A stretch of 64,000 nucleotides of DNA from Nemopilema nomurai (GCA_003864495.1 ML133438.1:248001-312000), one strand, 5' to 3'. Shown: positions 38,501-53,500, counted from the first letter of the stretch. Program-made: numbers and translations. Notes: a model not told the origin generated them from the letters alone.

Positions 38501-41500
38501 TGCAAAGGCTAGTTACTTTTTATTTTCATCTTTAGAAATGCTTCCTTTTTCTTCTCTTAGAAATGCAAGAAACGGTATTCCATCCAAAGAGCTGCTTGAT
38601 CTCTTCAAAAGGACTCTGCTGTATCTTCTAAGCGAGAAATGGAACTCCGACGAAAAGGAGCATCTTCATCAGTGGTTGCGCTACGTGGGCGATGCCTATC
38701 GATTGGCTGCCTTTGCCACATCTGAATGCCACGAAGGTATTTACCTGTTGATGCATATTTTTCATTCATGGCAATCTTTGGGTCTTGGTGATACATGCCA
38801 CGTTAACTGATTACACATTAATCAAGCAGATGAGTATGCTGTATGTTGTAACGAGCTGATTTAGTTGATTGTAACGTGCATGCATTTACATGCTAGCCAG
38901 GTGCTCATATGCTAAATCACACCCGAGCGATCATATACCCTTGTTGTTGGCCTGGTAAGCAAAGCGCACCAAGTTTGTACTCTTTATTGTTTATGTGCTG
39001 ATGCCAGAACATATCATGATCTAAGCTTATTCATGTTTTAATCATGGCTATGAATTTTTTTTCAGATGACTTGAGAGACTTTTTGGAGATAACTCAGCAT
39101 TTTCGCCTTGCCTTGTCGGTTTCTGAGCAGTGCGAGAGTGCAGACTATCGCCAGGATGCTTTCAGGTTGTTATTTCATATGCTGATATTTTTATTGATTT
39201 ACTGATTTATTGATTCACTGATTTATTGATTCACTGATTTTTTATTATTGAATCATTGAATTATCGACTTATTGGTTCATCAATTTATTGATTCATTAAT
39301 TTATTGGATTATCGATTTATCGATTTATTGATTCATTGATTTATTGATTTATCGATTTATAAATTCATTGATTTATTTGTTTCCTGATGTATTGATTCAT
39401 CTGTTCATCAATTATCTGTTCTCCGTACGTTTCGTAGCAACCACCGTTACAATATTAATTTTCAATTCTCTCTAACAAACGGCAATTTTTATCACTTCTT
39501 TTGTGATTTGATTTTTATCCTGTGATCAACAGACAAACCGATGTGTTCTCAAAATGGAGTCTTACAGAGAGATACGAAGATGACGGCATGGTTCTCTATT
39601 CCCACGAAGTGATACCTCTATTACGAAAGTATCACAAGCTCAGTTTCCAAGGTAACCCGTTCCAACGTCTTCAACTCTCCTTAAGCCTGTCTTCTTTCTA
39701 CTTTCTTTTGGCTTGTAATGTGATTTCTTCTGTCAATTATCTCACAATGAGAGTCACAAGACATCTGTTCAACTGATCTCCTCATAAGACATTTGCTCAT
39801 CTTTTAACAATTTCGTGGGCAAATTCTTGCTTTACCACAACGTAAGAAGTCATATTTTTAATTTGTTTGAAAATTTCGATTTCAGATAGTGAAAATGACT
39901 CACGATATGAAACAAGTTGCGTGTCGGGAAGGTTCATAGTTGGCGAAGGTAATCTCTTCAGCCACGTAGTGAATCTTTATCTTGACTTGATCATTAACTG
40001 TTTAAATGATCATTAACAACCAGGTTTATTAATATTTTTTGTTTAAAAATGAAAACGATTAAATGTCTTGTCTGATTTATTACTTGTCGCATTGATTTCA
40101 AGGGAAGTAAGAAAGTACACCAAAATTTTGGCATTACTCTTTCCTGAAACGTTAAATCTTTATGACCCTGCAATGGCAACATCAGTTCTATCATCAAACT
40201 ATAATCCAAGCTTTGCTAATATCATATAGCTTAGAAAGTGTATGCAGCTCTATGTGTATCAGTAACCCCTGATATATTTGTTAACTGACTTGGGATACAA
40301 ACTGATGAATGACTTTATGATCGTACTTGTTCAAAAGCTTTGAAGGAACTGACCGAATCGAACAACAACATCGTCAAGGTTCTGAAAGAAAACAACCATC
40401 AAACATTGGCGTTGCAGTACATTTTGAAGGTTTGTCCTTACAAACCCAATATGTCAGAAATGTTATCAGATATGACAGGATAATAATCTTTATCTATTGA
40501 CCTCCATATTCATTTGTTTTTTTATAATTTTTATATGATGTTTTGATTTCTTGAAAAATCTTCGTGCAAACGCCTTGATCTTGTTCATGGTTAATTTGTG
40601 CCATGGTTGATTCATTATAAATTTGTGAACATCGAAGGCATATCTAAAGGTAACTTCCATTGGGAAATTGAGAAGTAGAAATGCCCTTAAGAGAGTTCTG
40701 TGCTTCAACGCCTGTATGGAGAATAAGAACATTTAACTTAGCTTGCTCACCAATTTGCAGGTCTTGCAACTAGGAAAATATTTTCGAATAGTCTCGGGAG
40801 GGGCTCAGTTGAAAGCGATATATTTTCAAACAGCAAAAGATGTCTAATATCGGTGATTAAATATACGCTGCTTGAAATATTGTGCTAATAGATTGTAACC
40901 CAAAAGCTAACACCTATTATTTACGCCAATCTGCTAGGCAAACACGCTACGCAGCCTTTTCCCTAATTAGCAAAGTAACCCTTTCACTTGTGGATTTGTC
41001 TTTCAGGCTTTGGGGATTTGCATTCAATCAATTAACTGTTGTGATGTTGGATTCCCGGTTCTAGAAGAGATTAAAGAGCAGGTAAATTTGACATCAAGAC
41101 CAGGATTCGGCTTATCCTGTGTTTGGATTTGCGCTGATATTAAGAGGAGCGTGGACGGGCTCAAACTTAGCGGTTCCTTTTGCAGGAAATAAGGCTTCGC
41201 TGACTGATTAGCAATGTAACATTGAAGGTCACTACCATCAAAGTATAAACGTTCTTGCGACCAAGTATAATCACACCAACAAGCAGATATTTTTTCAGGG
41301 CTACCTTCCATTTCTAAGACATTATAGCAGTTTCTGATTATGTCACATATTCTTGACAGCAGTCAAATAGGGAAACGATTAAGTTATCGTATAATGACTT
41401 CAAAGTTAGAGCTTGTAACAGCTTGTAACGTGCCATTGGTACGGTCCCTGAATAGATTATGAGTTTTAAGCTGGAGAATGTTGGAATGTCTCGTTTCATG

Positions 41501-44500
41501 GATTTCAACCATCTTTGAGTCGTACGTAAGATTCAAAGGAAAAATTGTGTCGTACTCATAAGCCTTCTTTATGGCAGGTTGCATTGCGCAGATTTTCATT
41601 TGGTTAAAAGTTATTACGAAAAATTTTAACAAAAGTCCCTTGTTTTTATAAGGTTTCCATTTTAAGAATTCTTAAATTGACTAGGAAGTTAAATGATTAC
41701 CAAACATTGCATATTTGTTGCTCTTGTGTCTAGAACCTCAAGCACAGCTTCAATGAAAAATAGCTTGCGTTTTTTATTAAATACTTTTGAGCTTCTTATA
41801 GGAGACCTTCTTAAAGGAACTGATATGTAACAACACAATGCCGAACCTTTTTCTGCAATTCCAATGTTCATGCTTTTGGAGGCAATGCTATTTGCCAATT
41901 TAGTCTTGGACCTAGGCGATGCCCTTACGTGTCTCTGCATTCTTCTCTCAAAGATCGCCACCAGCAAGAAGATATTCTCCTATATCGTGCCTTTAGCCAA
42001 CCAAAGTATTCAAGAAATCACAAGCAGTACTTTTACCAAGGTAAGCTATTATTGTTATTTGAGGCTTACAAAAATAAAACTTCAGTTTATTTTGAATCAA
42101 CTCTACTGTAGAGATGGCAAAAACGTCTGTCTTTTTATTAACTGTTTCGATCTTTGGCAATATGTATAGCACAAAATCACGTGTTATTTGTCAATTCTCA
42201 TCAAGCAAGTTTACTCAGCATTTTCCTCGCCCTTTCAAAAGAGTTTTATTTTGTGTTATCTTTTTAATTTAAACCCCACCCAATGTCTTTCTGTATATAC
42301 AATGGTGATCGCAATGATAAGCTACTAGAAAGGGAGAGGTTGTTTCATGTAACTGTGGTATTTCACATGACTGGGTTTTTTTATGTGACTGGGGTGTTTC
42401 ACGTGCCTGGGATACTTCACATGACTGGGGTATTTCAGCTGATTGAAGGTATTTCACGTGACTGGGGTATTTCAGCTGATTGAAGGTATTTCACGTGACT
42501 GGGGTATTTCACATGACTGGGGTATTTCAGCTGATTGAAGGTATTTCACGTGACTGGGGTATTTCACGTGACTGGGGTATTTCACATGACTGGGGTATTT
42601 CAGCTGATTGAAGGTATTTCACGTGACTGGGGTATTTCACATGACTGGTTGCTATGCTTACCCTGTTACCGCGGTGCGTTGTGACGTTTTCTGTGCCAAT
42701 GTTTTGTGTTTTTTCTGCAGGTGTTGACGCACCGCCACATCGACCATGATCTTGGACTGGGCTATCTCTGCTCTCTACCAATCAAAATTGGCATGGAAAC
42801 GATCAATGCACTGAAAGGAAAATTTGGCAACAAGTATCGTAGAATCGAGGTATTGCAATCGTCAGCTATTCAAGCTCATAAACTTCTACGGTTCAGATGA
42901 GTTTAGAATTTAGAGTTATTCAGAAGGTCTTTCAAGGTGTAGAGATTTCGTCTTGCAAGCAAATGAATATTTCTAAAAATGATTGAGGTATTTGTTCAAC
43001 GTTCTTTTCAAGTGAAAGGGCCTGATTCAGAACAAATAATAGCCTAGCCTAAACCTGTAAAGATGATGCGACTCTTAATTCGAGGGACTTTAATGTAATA
43101 AGCATTGCTATTTCAACTGTTGACTAAATACGTTCTTCAAATACACGCCATATCGCCATATATGGCAATGTGCTCGAGGTATTTTAGTTATTGCTCTCTT
43201 AAACAGGCTGGAGCTTTGATTGGCGTCGACTATGCTGGCCTAAAGTGTGACACACAGCTACTGAAGGCGTGCCAACAGCTGCAAGAGTGTGCATATTGGG
43301 GAAAGAAACTTGCTTCTCTAAAGGTATCTTAGTTTTTCTTCTTCTCCTTTATTGAAAAGTATCCCATTCTGACGATATTTTTAACTTCAGATGATAATGC
43401 AGGGTTTTTTTAGGAACGGTATTCTAGCTTTTCTAGCGTTTTAGCATTGAAATATGATGTCTCTTCTAGATTCCACGCAAGGATGTCTACAGCATGTTCC
43501 ATATGAGCGTCGAAGAGAAAGAGGCTCAGGTGGAGAGGCTTGTCACGAATCCAAATGCAGACGTCACTGTTCTCATCAAGTTCTGCAGGTGAATTGAACC
43601 ATGCAAACTGCTTTTATCATTTAGGTTTCATCGATTCACTCTATCAAGCACGAAAAACAGTGAAAAGAAAGAGAACTGAATGAAAGAGTGATAGAAATGA
43701 TTACTAGATAATTGCCGACTTCTTTTCTTTGATTTTTATAATTTTCACTTGGTTCGGTAAATAGGCCAATTTTCGTTGTAAATTTTGTCTATGCCCGCAT
43801 GGAAAATGTTGGCATTTTCAGGCCTGGAAGAAGCTTTTCACGCTATGACATTTAAGTCACTTCTCAAAATAGTGAAAATTTGAAAACAGCTGTAAAGCGC
43901 TCACAAATTACTCTCCAGTTCTTCTTTTCTAAGTTCGCTTATTTTTCACAGGACGTTTCGGTATGACGTCGACGCTGCCCTGCACGCGTATATTCGAACT
44001 CTGCTGCTGCCTCCCAGTGGCTCAAAATGCGACCCGGCCTACCGAGAAAAGGTCTATGAGGCATTCCAGCATGTCGAATCCTCGGCAAATCTTTACAAAG
44101 CCCTGCATTCAAGCTTAATGTCGGTGCGTTTTATTTACTTCATTTTCACGCAAGCAAAATCCCTCAGTTGAGCTGGCTACAGGGTAGTAAGCTTGGGAGT
44201 TTTGCACGGCTTCTATTTCAATATCAAAATGTCTCATTTTGTTTTGTTGAATCATTACCATCGATGCGGCAGTGCCTAGTGTTCACGTGCATAACATGGT
44301 CGGAAGAGCCCCAATTAAAATCCCGTAAAATTCTCAAGACTAGCCCTAATTTATTTCCATATTTCCTTGTCTCATTCTTTCTTTGTCACGAGCATCCATT
44401 ACTTGACTTTCCTGTAAATCTTCAAATTAAATTATTCCTAAACAGCTAAACTAAACTTTTCAAAGTCGATACATAGCAACCTGATTACATTAGACCGGCT

Positions 44501-47500
44501 CATTTATTTTTTCAAGCCAGCAATACCGATTCCAAAGTTCCATACCTGGAAATCTTAATCATCCGGATAAATATTTTGTAAGAGATTCATCATTTAGTGG
44601 TTGCATTTTTGCTGACGTCACTGATGAAACCTCATGCTAATAATGCCATACTGTATGCCCCGTTTCGCCTAAGATTCGTCCAATCTAAAACCACACATTT
44701 TACGTTCTTTTCTGATTAAGTATTTATTCCATAAACAATACTGTATTGCTAGTTCAGCAAATTGATTTGAATGGAAGAAAGAAGTTACAGGAGATGAACC
44801 GAATTAGCACGATTTCTTCTGTGCTTTGAAAATGCCTTGTATTTTCATGAATACTGCTGAGTTATCTAATTCCGATTAGGCCCAACTCTGATCCCGTGTC
44901 AAAGTGACTCTGCCTTGCTCTTGACGCTTTTTAGTTGTGTTTAGAAACCCTGGATTGCACCTGATGCAGTCTGTAACGCCTTAACGCGCTGCAAATACCT
45001 GGATTTCCTCTTGTAAACAGTATCGTATTATAATAAGCTGTTGGAATTATCAGCTGCCTAATTTAGAATCGAAACAATGCCTGCAAGCAAAGAAAAGTCA
45101 GTAACATTAGAGTATACAGTGTCGTCTCCAACATTTTAAACAGTTGTCTCTTCACGCAATCGTGAAATCATGTTCATTTGTCCCTTGATCCCTGAAACGC
45201 ACTTTGAGAATGAGGTTAATTAAGGTTAATGTTGTATTAGATTGCTAAAATGATATCATAGCATATTGAAATAATACAGTAGAACTCTTTGGGTGACGAC
45301 CCGACCGACCTTGCTTTGTAGTTTGACTGCACACGGATTAACTCATTATTTTTAGATAAATCCTTATGATTATGAGAGGCTCTTTGTTGTCATCGAGAAA
45401 ATGGAGGACATCAAGCCTGGATCAGTCGTTGTGGTATGATATCTATTAAATAGTAGGATCAAGCGAATTCCCTCTGGCGGTTGATTCCCTCTTTCGCTGT
45501 GCACACGGTGTATTTCAAAATGAATTGCTGTTGTCTCCATCCATATGATTTCGATGAGACATTCATTCATTTTACGAGGATAAACTTGCGATTTACTTCC
45601 CATTAGTGCCTGTGGACCCGGGCAAATTTACCCAATATTTTTTAAGTCTCTTGCATTTAAATTGACGTTAGTCTTGAAGAATTTCTATTCACTTGCACTT
45701 ACTTTTTCGACATTACTTTCACTCTAGCTGTCCTTTCAGAACTCGGATGCTGAGCCACGTTTCCCTTATAAGAAAAAACAACCTTGGAGTTTATATAACT
45801 AAAGCTTGTAGCGCAAAAGTTAACTTAGTGAGGCTACCCGCTTAACAAAGAAGTGCAGGTTTCCCTTGCTGGCGTTCAGGAATCAGCTTACATTTCTACA
45901 CTTTTCTCATTTAGTTGAAGGGAATTCTCGAACTCTTGAATTCTTATGAAAGATGCTCGGCGCCTACTGACTTCGAATTGTCACTCGCAAGCCACACAGA
46001 AGATGAACAGGTAATATCACTAGGTAATAAACATCCAGCTCGATTCACCCTTAGTGGCTCTAGGCAACGAGTATTTCCTGTTTAATAGATGTTTTTTACA
46101 GAGATTATTAGAACCGTCTTTGTTTTTATTCATAGAGGCTTCTCTTGCGCAGTCATTCACGGAGCGAATCAAACACCCTTTCCTTGAAGCTTTCAATGAA
46201 CCTGCAAATTTGACTTAGCAAACGATGCCGAACCCTGTCCTTTTTAAACTTAGGAAGCTGAATCTTTCCACCAAACTTTATGAACTGATCCTTACTTCAA
46301 GGTGTATTAGCTATATTCAAGTTTGTAGCCATGAAAATGAGGCCAACATAGAATTGAGGCTAGCTCTCTTTGACCTTTTGCCCCCAGCTTCTTCATGGCG
46401 CGGAGAGCAGACTTCCAGAAGCCGCAAAAGTGCGTCTCCCTTTCCATTCGCTGATTGGCGATTCGCCTTGGAAACTTCTATGTAGGTGCCAGTCCAGTTA
46501 CTTCTTCCTTTTCTTCTAATATTACCCTGTCTCCGTCTTAGGCCTTTGATCTTCGCCTGAAACAAAATATGTTACGTTTTACGCATTGTTAATCACAGAA
46601 TATTAATAACTGTATTAAAAACGTATTTAATTGATCCCCTTTAATATTGCTTCTTCTTACAAATTGATGTAATAATCCCACATGACGCTTAAATTTCAAT
46701 GAACCCATTCATTTCGGTTATCAATAATCAATGCACCTTTGCAGTCAAGATCCAGCAGCGATCCATGACTGTTCTATTTACCGCAACAGCTTTTTAGCCC
46801 AACTGTTACAGCTTACAATGGAAGTAGAAATGCGTCTAATTGTCCTCGTTCTCCATGCCAAAACCAATAATCTAGATGCGAGCTATGTAAATCAATTTCT
46901 TATTCCTTCAGTAAAGTTAACCAGAGCTTGTTTTTCTAGTTTTTGCTCATTTTCTAGTTGTTGTTACATTGTCTTACATATTGCACCGATATTTCTAGCT
47001 CCTGAACTGAAGTCTGAATCGGTTGTTAGGAAACTGGAGAGCATCGTTAAATGCATGCAGGTACAGTGAAATTGGACTCTAATCGAGCATGTGTATATAA
47101 CCAAGCCTTGGCAGGCCTTGCTTCATTTTCAAAAGGAACCCAATGTCCATCGCTCGCCAAATGACGCAAGTGACGCCTTCATGCCTCCTCTTAACGGGCC
47201 TGTTTGTTCATAGCAGCAGTGCATCTCACCTCCATTTCCAAATTTAAAGCACTTTTTTTAAACAGAAATTTTGATCAAGCCCTTTTTTCTTAAATGCCAT
47301 GGTTGACTTACCACCTGTTTCTTTTCACGCCCCTGCCAGTTTTAAACATATTTAGCTTGGCTATAGGTTTTATGCAGAGACTTTTTAGAGTACCACAACC
47401 AATCGAAATTGTTCACTCTAGCATGCAGTTTATTGCCCTAACCTCTTCCAGTCGTGTAGTTGTACCCAAGATGCCCCACCTCATCATCGAATCAATTCCG

Positions 47501-50500
47501 TTTCAGCTTGACACCAATGTGCTCTACACCAATGCTATCAACATGATTGTCAGCAACAGTTTTCAGGTGGAGGAGAAAGAGAGTGTTGCCGCCAAAAGCG
47601 AACAGAAGGAGTTCAAGTTTGACTCTGTCAAAGGCCTTCTTGCAAGTGTCTCTAATACAGAAATGGCAATAGCTGCTGCAAAATGGGTTGCAAAATTGCT
47701 ACCTACCGGTTGGTCCACAGTATTTGCCTATTTAACAACAGCCCCCAATGCCTTCTCTTTGCCCTCTATAACCAAAACGTCTTGTAATGGCTCGATGTTG
47801 ATATTATTTATTGGCTTCTTTAACGTTCTTTATTAGCTTCAACTGAACTGATGTTTGAAGCAAACGACTTGATATTGAGGTTCGCCAAATTCTGTTAATT
47901 TCTCTGTTCCATAATCCATGCATGCTTTAAATTTGTATATGCATTATTGAATATTTTGCTTATCGATTTAGGAGATGAAAAAGTGAAGGCGCTAAAAGCA
48001 TGTGTTGATCTTTGTAAAGAGCGGGAAGAGTCGTGTGATGAATCGGTATGTCTAAGGCCAATATTCTTCACTTTCTGTCATATAGTCCCACGATAATCAA
48101 CTCAGGATTAAAAATCAACTCATGATTACATTTTGGCCATTTTTGTGCCTCGTTAGTGCCTTTTTCATTTTTTCTTGGTTCAACCGTCAACAAATCGACC
48201 CTTATATAAGATTGCTATGGTGCACATTATCTTTGTCTTTGAGGACCCTTTTACATCTGCTTTGTAACAGGAACTGCAGATGGTCAAAGACTGGACTCGT
48301 AAATTCGAAAGTTTGTGCAAGGGAACTGAGATTGCAGCTTTGCTTTCAAAACACGGCATATTCGAGGAGACTTACAGGAGCCTTACGCAAAAGCCAGCGG
48401 CCTTGATCTGTAAACTATACGAAGACTTTGGCTGCAGGGCCGAGATTGTCAATGGCAGAGTTGCTGGGATTCCAAGTAACATTTTCATTTCCGTATAGCT
48501 TGTTTTTGCTGTCTTGGTGATAAGCTTTTCTAATAGTTCATCCTTTGATCTTGACTATCCCAAAGACTACCAATTTCTATCGATATGAAAACCCCGCAAT
48601 ATATTGCAGGCTAGATGGTCTTTTTTAATGCAATTTTCTTTAAAAGAGTCAGTTTTAAATGGACATTGCTGCCAAGCCCTTTATAACCTTTAAAGTTGCC
48701 TAATTAAGGTTTATTGATTTAGATATCCACGAAATCGCGCAAGAAATAGCTACCATCAACAGTAGGAACTTGCACAAAGTCAAGATGTACTTGTTAGAGG
48801 TATGTAGTGTTCAAGATAAAGCTTGTAATAATCAAATACGCGTATGGCTCACAGGATATCCACAGCCTATCTCAAAAAGAAATTTCTAAAAAGTTCTTGA
48901 GACATATAGCCAGCAGTGTTACCATTGTGTATTACTCAACATTGAATTGATATTTTTACAAAGATGCTTCGATCATGTCATCTCCCATTTATAAAAAGCA
49001 GCCGTCTCCCATTTTGTATTCCGTCTTCTATCCTTGATCTGCTTGAAAGCTCTGCGTTTTCATCTGTACCACTGTGATATCTACTTGCAATGTCTGCCTC
49101 TATAAATTCCTCGTCCTCTTTTGCCTGACAGAACTGGCTACCTAGCAGTGCAAAACAAACAAGTCAGGATGGCGATACAACCATTGTGAGTTTCGAAAGT
49201 GTCTTCTTCATTCTAACAGTGCCTGTGTAGTAATGATATTATCATCTTTAGGATGCCAAGTACCACTTTCTACGAGGCTTGTGAATAATGAGCTCCAAAC
49301 TTTGATTGCTTGCGAATTTCATGGCAGATTCTTCTTTCTTTCATATCCAGGGCTTCTGGATTTCAGGGCCCATGCAACAATGGTTTCCAGGTTTATGAGT
49401 TTTCGCACTAACAAAAACAAGATAATACAATTAATTTCCTAAAACAGTCTTTTAGCTAAAATGAGGGGAAAATTCTCTCAGGAAAACCATTAGATTTCAG
49501 GAAATATTATGTAAAACCATGTTAGCTTGTAACGATGTAATAAGCATTCAAAACTTGAAATAGTAAGGACACTTTGAAAGATATTGGAGTGATCTATCCA
49601 AAATATACCGTTTATGTATAAAGGGGATGATTCATATGTTTAAACTTGCGTTAGCAAGAGAGAACCAGTAAGAGAACCACCTGCACTATATCATCACCAA
49701 AGTACAGCACAGTCATCAGCAGCCCAACATTTTGCAAACATTCCTTGGACTTAGGATAAAATTTCAGAGCCTACGATAATGTGTTATTCAAAGCTTTGGA
49801 TAATTTCCAATGAAGGTGCCCCGGACACCTGATGGACTCTTTTGCCAAGCTCTGAACTTCATGAAACAGTTCAAGGTTAAATCAGTAAAGCATCCAAAAT
49901 GACCCACCTCAATATTATCAAATGCTTGAACGATTCAAATCTGTTCAAGTCTTGACAGATTTTTATTTTTCGAACTTTTTTTCTGATTCTTTCAATAACG
50001 ATAATTAGACTTCAATTATTAAACGAGTGCAAATATGGTAATAGCTCAAGTGTAATGTAAACGTTCAGCTATAAAAGTACACTTCTGTCAATGGTCATTG
50101 TGTGTACAGATTAGTGATATAAACACAAATATCTGCCAGTAATGCTAAACCACTATCCTCTAGCGACAGCGCCCTAAGATATGTTTTCATAGCCTAATCA
50201 ATTATTGTCCTTCTGAGCTCTCCGATGTCAATTGAGTAGAACGACCTTTCACGGCTTAGACAGGCCTAAAATTTGCAAATCGAAATTTTAATAATCGAAA
50301 TTTGCCAACTGTCGAATCTCTGGCATCAAAATTTCACTTCTCTATGAGCTGTACCAGGAAGCTGTGGTTGAAGTGATCCTACGGTTATTTGGATTAGAAG
50401 CTGTTGACTACAGTCTTTAATTTTCTGTTATTTAGAAGGGAACAGTTCGTTGCTAACTCGGTTTGCACACAAAACCAAGTTGGTAGCAACGTGGGCGGAG

Positions 50501-53500
50501 TGCTTGTTATTTTACTGAAAATCCCTTGGGTTCATATGAAAGGGAATTGGGTTTCCAGGTGAATTTTTCGTGCATATTTTGATCGTTACTGATATCTCTA
50601 GAGGCGAGAATATCTTTCAAGCTTCAAATGTCCATTCATTCATATATCCACATACACACCCAATATACCCACATAATAAAGGGCTTGTACCTCCAGGATT
50701 AGTATTCATGTTTCGTGCAGTAATTTTGGGCCGGCTGTTTTTGGTGTCTGCAAATATTGATATGACAAATTAACAAGATTGTAAAAGCAATGCAATCCTA
50801 AGAAATATAAGTAATGGTATAAAGTATATTAATTATAATTAATATGTATGAAGCTCTAGTAAGTAATAATGGGCTGATGATAGCTATCATTATTCATTGG
50901 TACAAGTCTTTTCTTGGCAGCTTGATAACCCTAATAACTAGTGCTTTCTCAACGATATCATGCTCCTTCCGTGGGCGATAATAACCTGCGATTATGCTGG
51001 GTGGACCCTTTTGAGGGTAACTAAGGCTTAAATATGAATAACGTAGCCGTTGGGGTAGTTATTCCTGCCGACGATACCTAACTGTGTGCATGGGTAATAG
51101 TAACTTGGTGTTATACAGGTAGAGTTGGTTAAGTTCTATTACCGGGACCACTAGGGTTGTCACTGCCCGATGTTGCCAATTAGACGCCATATCAGAATAA
51201 TCCTGAGCCAAATAGCTGTGTAAATTATCGAGTTACACCGAACTAGTGTCGATTTGCAAGGTCCTGTAGTAGGCAATGTTCTGTGCGTTGACCTTGACTA
51301 GATTAGCTTTGGGCGCTGTCAAGGGGATGTTATCGTCCTCTTCTCCAGCTCATTCATTTTAAGATTTCCAAGCAGATTTATCAAGGTGTCCCAATCGCCG
51401 GCACCAAGGCAGTGATCAAAGCTTTGAAGAGGCTAAATTGTGTTCACCTATACAACAAACGTTTATAATACTATCGTAATAACAGCTATTTGATAAGTTG
51501 AAGTAATTGCTAAGCAGCAATGTAGAAATTAAGGACATCGAGAGATTAAGGTCTTCTGAGAATTTAGAAATGGAAGCTGTTTTGCGTTTTCTTTCTTTAG
51601 GGCTCTATGCCCTTCGGCCTAAACAGTTAAGAACAAAAGAAACCTAAGTACGTTTTAAACGGTCTATATTTTGATTCTATGCCTAAAGGGGTGAAGCAAA
51701 AAGTTATTTGATGCGATGCCACTTGGTGATATTCATGCAACGTGTTTGATGCACCAACACTGCCTATATGTGCCGCTTGCCTTGCATTTGGGAACAATGC
51801 GTGCAGATGTACCACAAAAGGGGTGCCTCTATATAAACAAGTCCTTCACAGACGCACCAATAATTCTTATACATACCCTCGTTACTTGACAGCAAAGTGG
51901 TATACAGAAGCTGCTCGAAGTTCTTCTTCGATCTATTCATTTGATTCCCACACAGTTGATTCAACGTTTTGTGTTATAACTATATGTGCCAACCTTATCG
52001 CCATCGTTTGGCATCGAACACTTTTTGTCATACAGCAAACAGTTATTGCTTTTTTCTTATAAATGACATCAAACTTTTCTGAAAGGTAACGATGTCACGA
52101 TGTCACGATTGTTTTCGGATTGTGAATAATCGTCCTGTCCTTCTATTAAAGGTTATTTCGTTGCAGCTGCTTGCATTGGTTTGATGTCTTGCTCTAAAAT
52201 CTTTGACTATCACTGAAGATAGGCATATTTATGCTCATGTGTTCCTTTTTGTTTAAGAGGTATTATTAGACTTTCTTGGTAGCAAAAATCACACGTCAAT
52301 TCTTAGACAGGTCATTTAGTTAAATTTTTGCCTCTTGCCATATTTAAGTTTTCTTTTTAGATTGACGTCTCTGCTACATCCGAAGAAATGGATACAGATA
52401 ACCTTAAAAGGTATTTAATGGTCTCGGTCCTGCAGCTATTGTGCAACCACCAACTTTTATTATTTGTGCCAAGTTAGCCCCACTGTTAAGAATGTTCGCC
52501 ACTTTTTTCATCAAAAGCTTCACAATGGTGACAATAGTTCCAATTTGCTTTGAAATAAAAACTATTCTTTGGTGATATTAATTCGAGTGCTTTTAAAAAA
52601 AATTCTAACATGTTTAGAATTAACATTTAACCAAATCGCTATCTCCTTCTTTGAATGCTTTGAGATCAAAATGATTGGAATTAATGGTCTTTTAATTTGA
52701 GAAGCTTGCTTATATTAGTTAGAGATAACCTCTATACCAAATGGTTAGAGATGACAAATTGCCATTATAGTTTAGAGAGATACCCTTGAGAGTTTTAATT
52801 ATTTCACTCTGCATTTTACACTTCTGCAGGGTCATTTACCTTCTGAACAACAATTCGCAATCGGACAATGCCGGACTTTTGTTGCTTTTTGCTTTTGACG
52901 TAAGATCTTTAATTTCTGCAATCTTCCTTTTATTTGAATTTTGCCATTTATAATGTTTCAGAGATGCCAAATGCTACTGTACAATTATGCATTCTACAAG
53001 ATTCTGTGGTGAAAGGGTACCTTTCTGTTAAGTAATCAGTGATAACCAATTCAATAGCCCCTGCCAATTTAGATTGTGATTAAATTGATTTTGTTTTATT
53101 ACACGGTTCAAGCCATTAACTATTACGCCATTACGTATCAGTAATTTACCATGGACTATCCCTTTACCCAACAAATTTGTGTAAATGCTTTTAGCTCTTT
53201 TTCTCATTTTTTACATAATCTTAGGTAGCTAATGTCAAGTTAGTTATAGTTTCCTTCTTATAGCTGCTGAGCTCCAATTCCATTTATTGTTTTTTATAGG
53301 ACAAGTCCTCTACACTTACATACACATGCAAAATCCGTGCTTTACAGGCCCTGTTCTCCCTTGTATCGATCGAGTCTATAGAAGGCTCGTTAGGGCAAGG
53401 TCTAAATGTAGATGAAATTCGGTGCGTTTTTCTTATATATTCATCTCTGATTGATATTTTTCATTTTTCATGGCGCAGGATAAACAGTACCTTTTTGAAG

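Larger units (their letters stand above)
27304..38736 (+). other. KNTC1: KNTC1 exons 16-38 (helical solenoid, first half)
   Basis: Exons: 27304-27379, 27560-27688, 28498-28587, 29465-29526, 29767-29872, 30277-30420, 30843-30899, 31398-31514, 31772-31819, 32148-32273, 32891-33034, 33376-33462, 34285-34385, 34776-34878, 34995-35129, 35529-35645, 35964-36030, 36459-36523, 36926-37024, 37490-37542, 37872-37973, one unresolved near 38065, and 38561-38736 (or from 38536). Landmarks: RFMRLLHKQKFDQAVEFA, LVKWLDARARN, DNWPHNALELAEV, LLDRVLVPELIPATVEKY, MKYGIRDYDV. Exon 37 could not be fixed: three frames are open near 38065-38130 and no choice satisfies both neighbours convincingly. Confidence 0.85.
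39066..49185 (+). other. KNTC1: KNTC1 exons 39-57 (helical solenoid, second half)
   Basis: Exons: 39066-39165, 39533-39651, 39886-39948, 40338-40429, 41007-41081, 41882-42040, 42721-42849, 43207-43323, 43470-43588, 43952-44123, 45356-45433, 45915-46010, 46388-46481, 46999-47060, 47507-47708, 47972-48045, 48271-48475, 48723-48799, 49132-49185. Landmarks: RYEDDGMVLYSHEVIPLL, HIDHDLGLGYLCSLP, INPYDYERLFVVIEKM, AAKVRLPFHSLIGDSPWKLL, SPELKSESVVRKLESIVKCM, LDTNVLYTNAINM and KPAALICKLYEDFG. The acceptor of exon 44 (41881) is weak but is the only one keeping phase. Confidence 0.87.

Noticed and set aside
39185..39415. CRISPR-like or functional repeat array
   Set aside because: It is a degenerate 8-base microsatellite in an intron with no spacers.
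41929..42111. Alternative frame for KNTC1 exon 44
   Set aside because: It would end out of phase with exon 45, whereas the 41882-42040 frame keeps phase and resembles the family.
46731..47069. A long exon covering the whole open frame before KNTC1 exon 52
   Set aside because: Only 46999-47060 aligns with the family and joins exon 51 in phase; the upstream part adds residues with no counterpart and has no in-phase strong acceptor.
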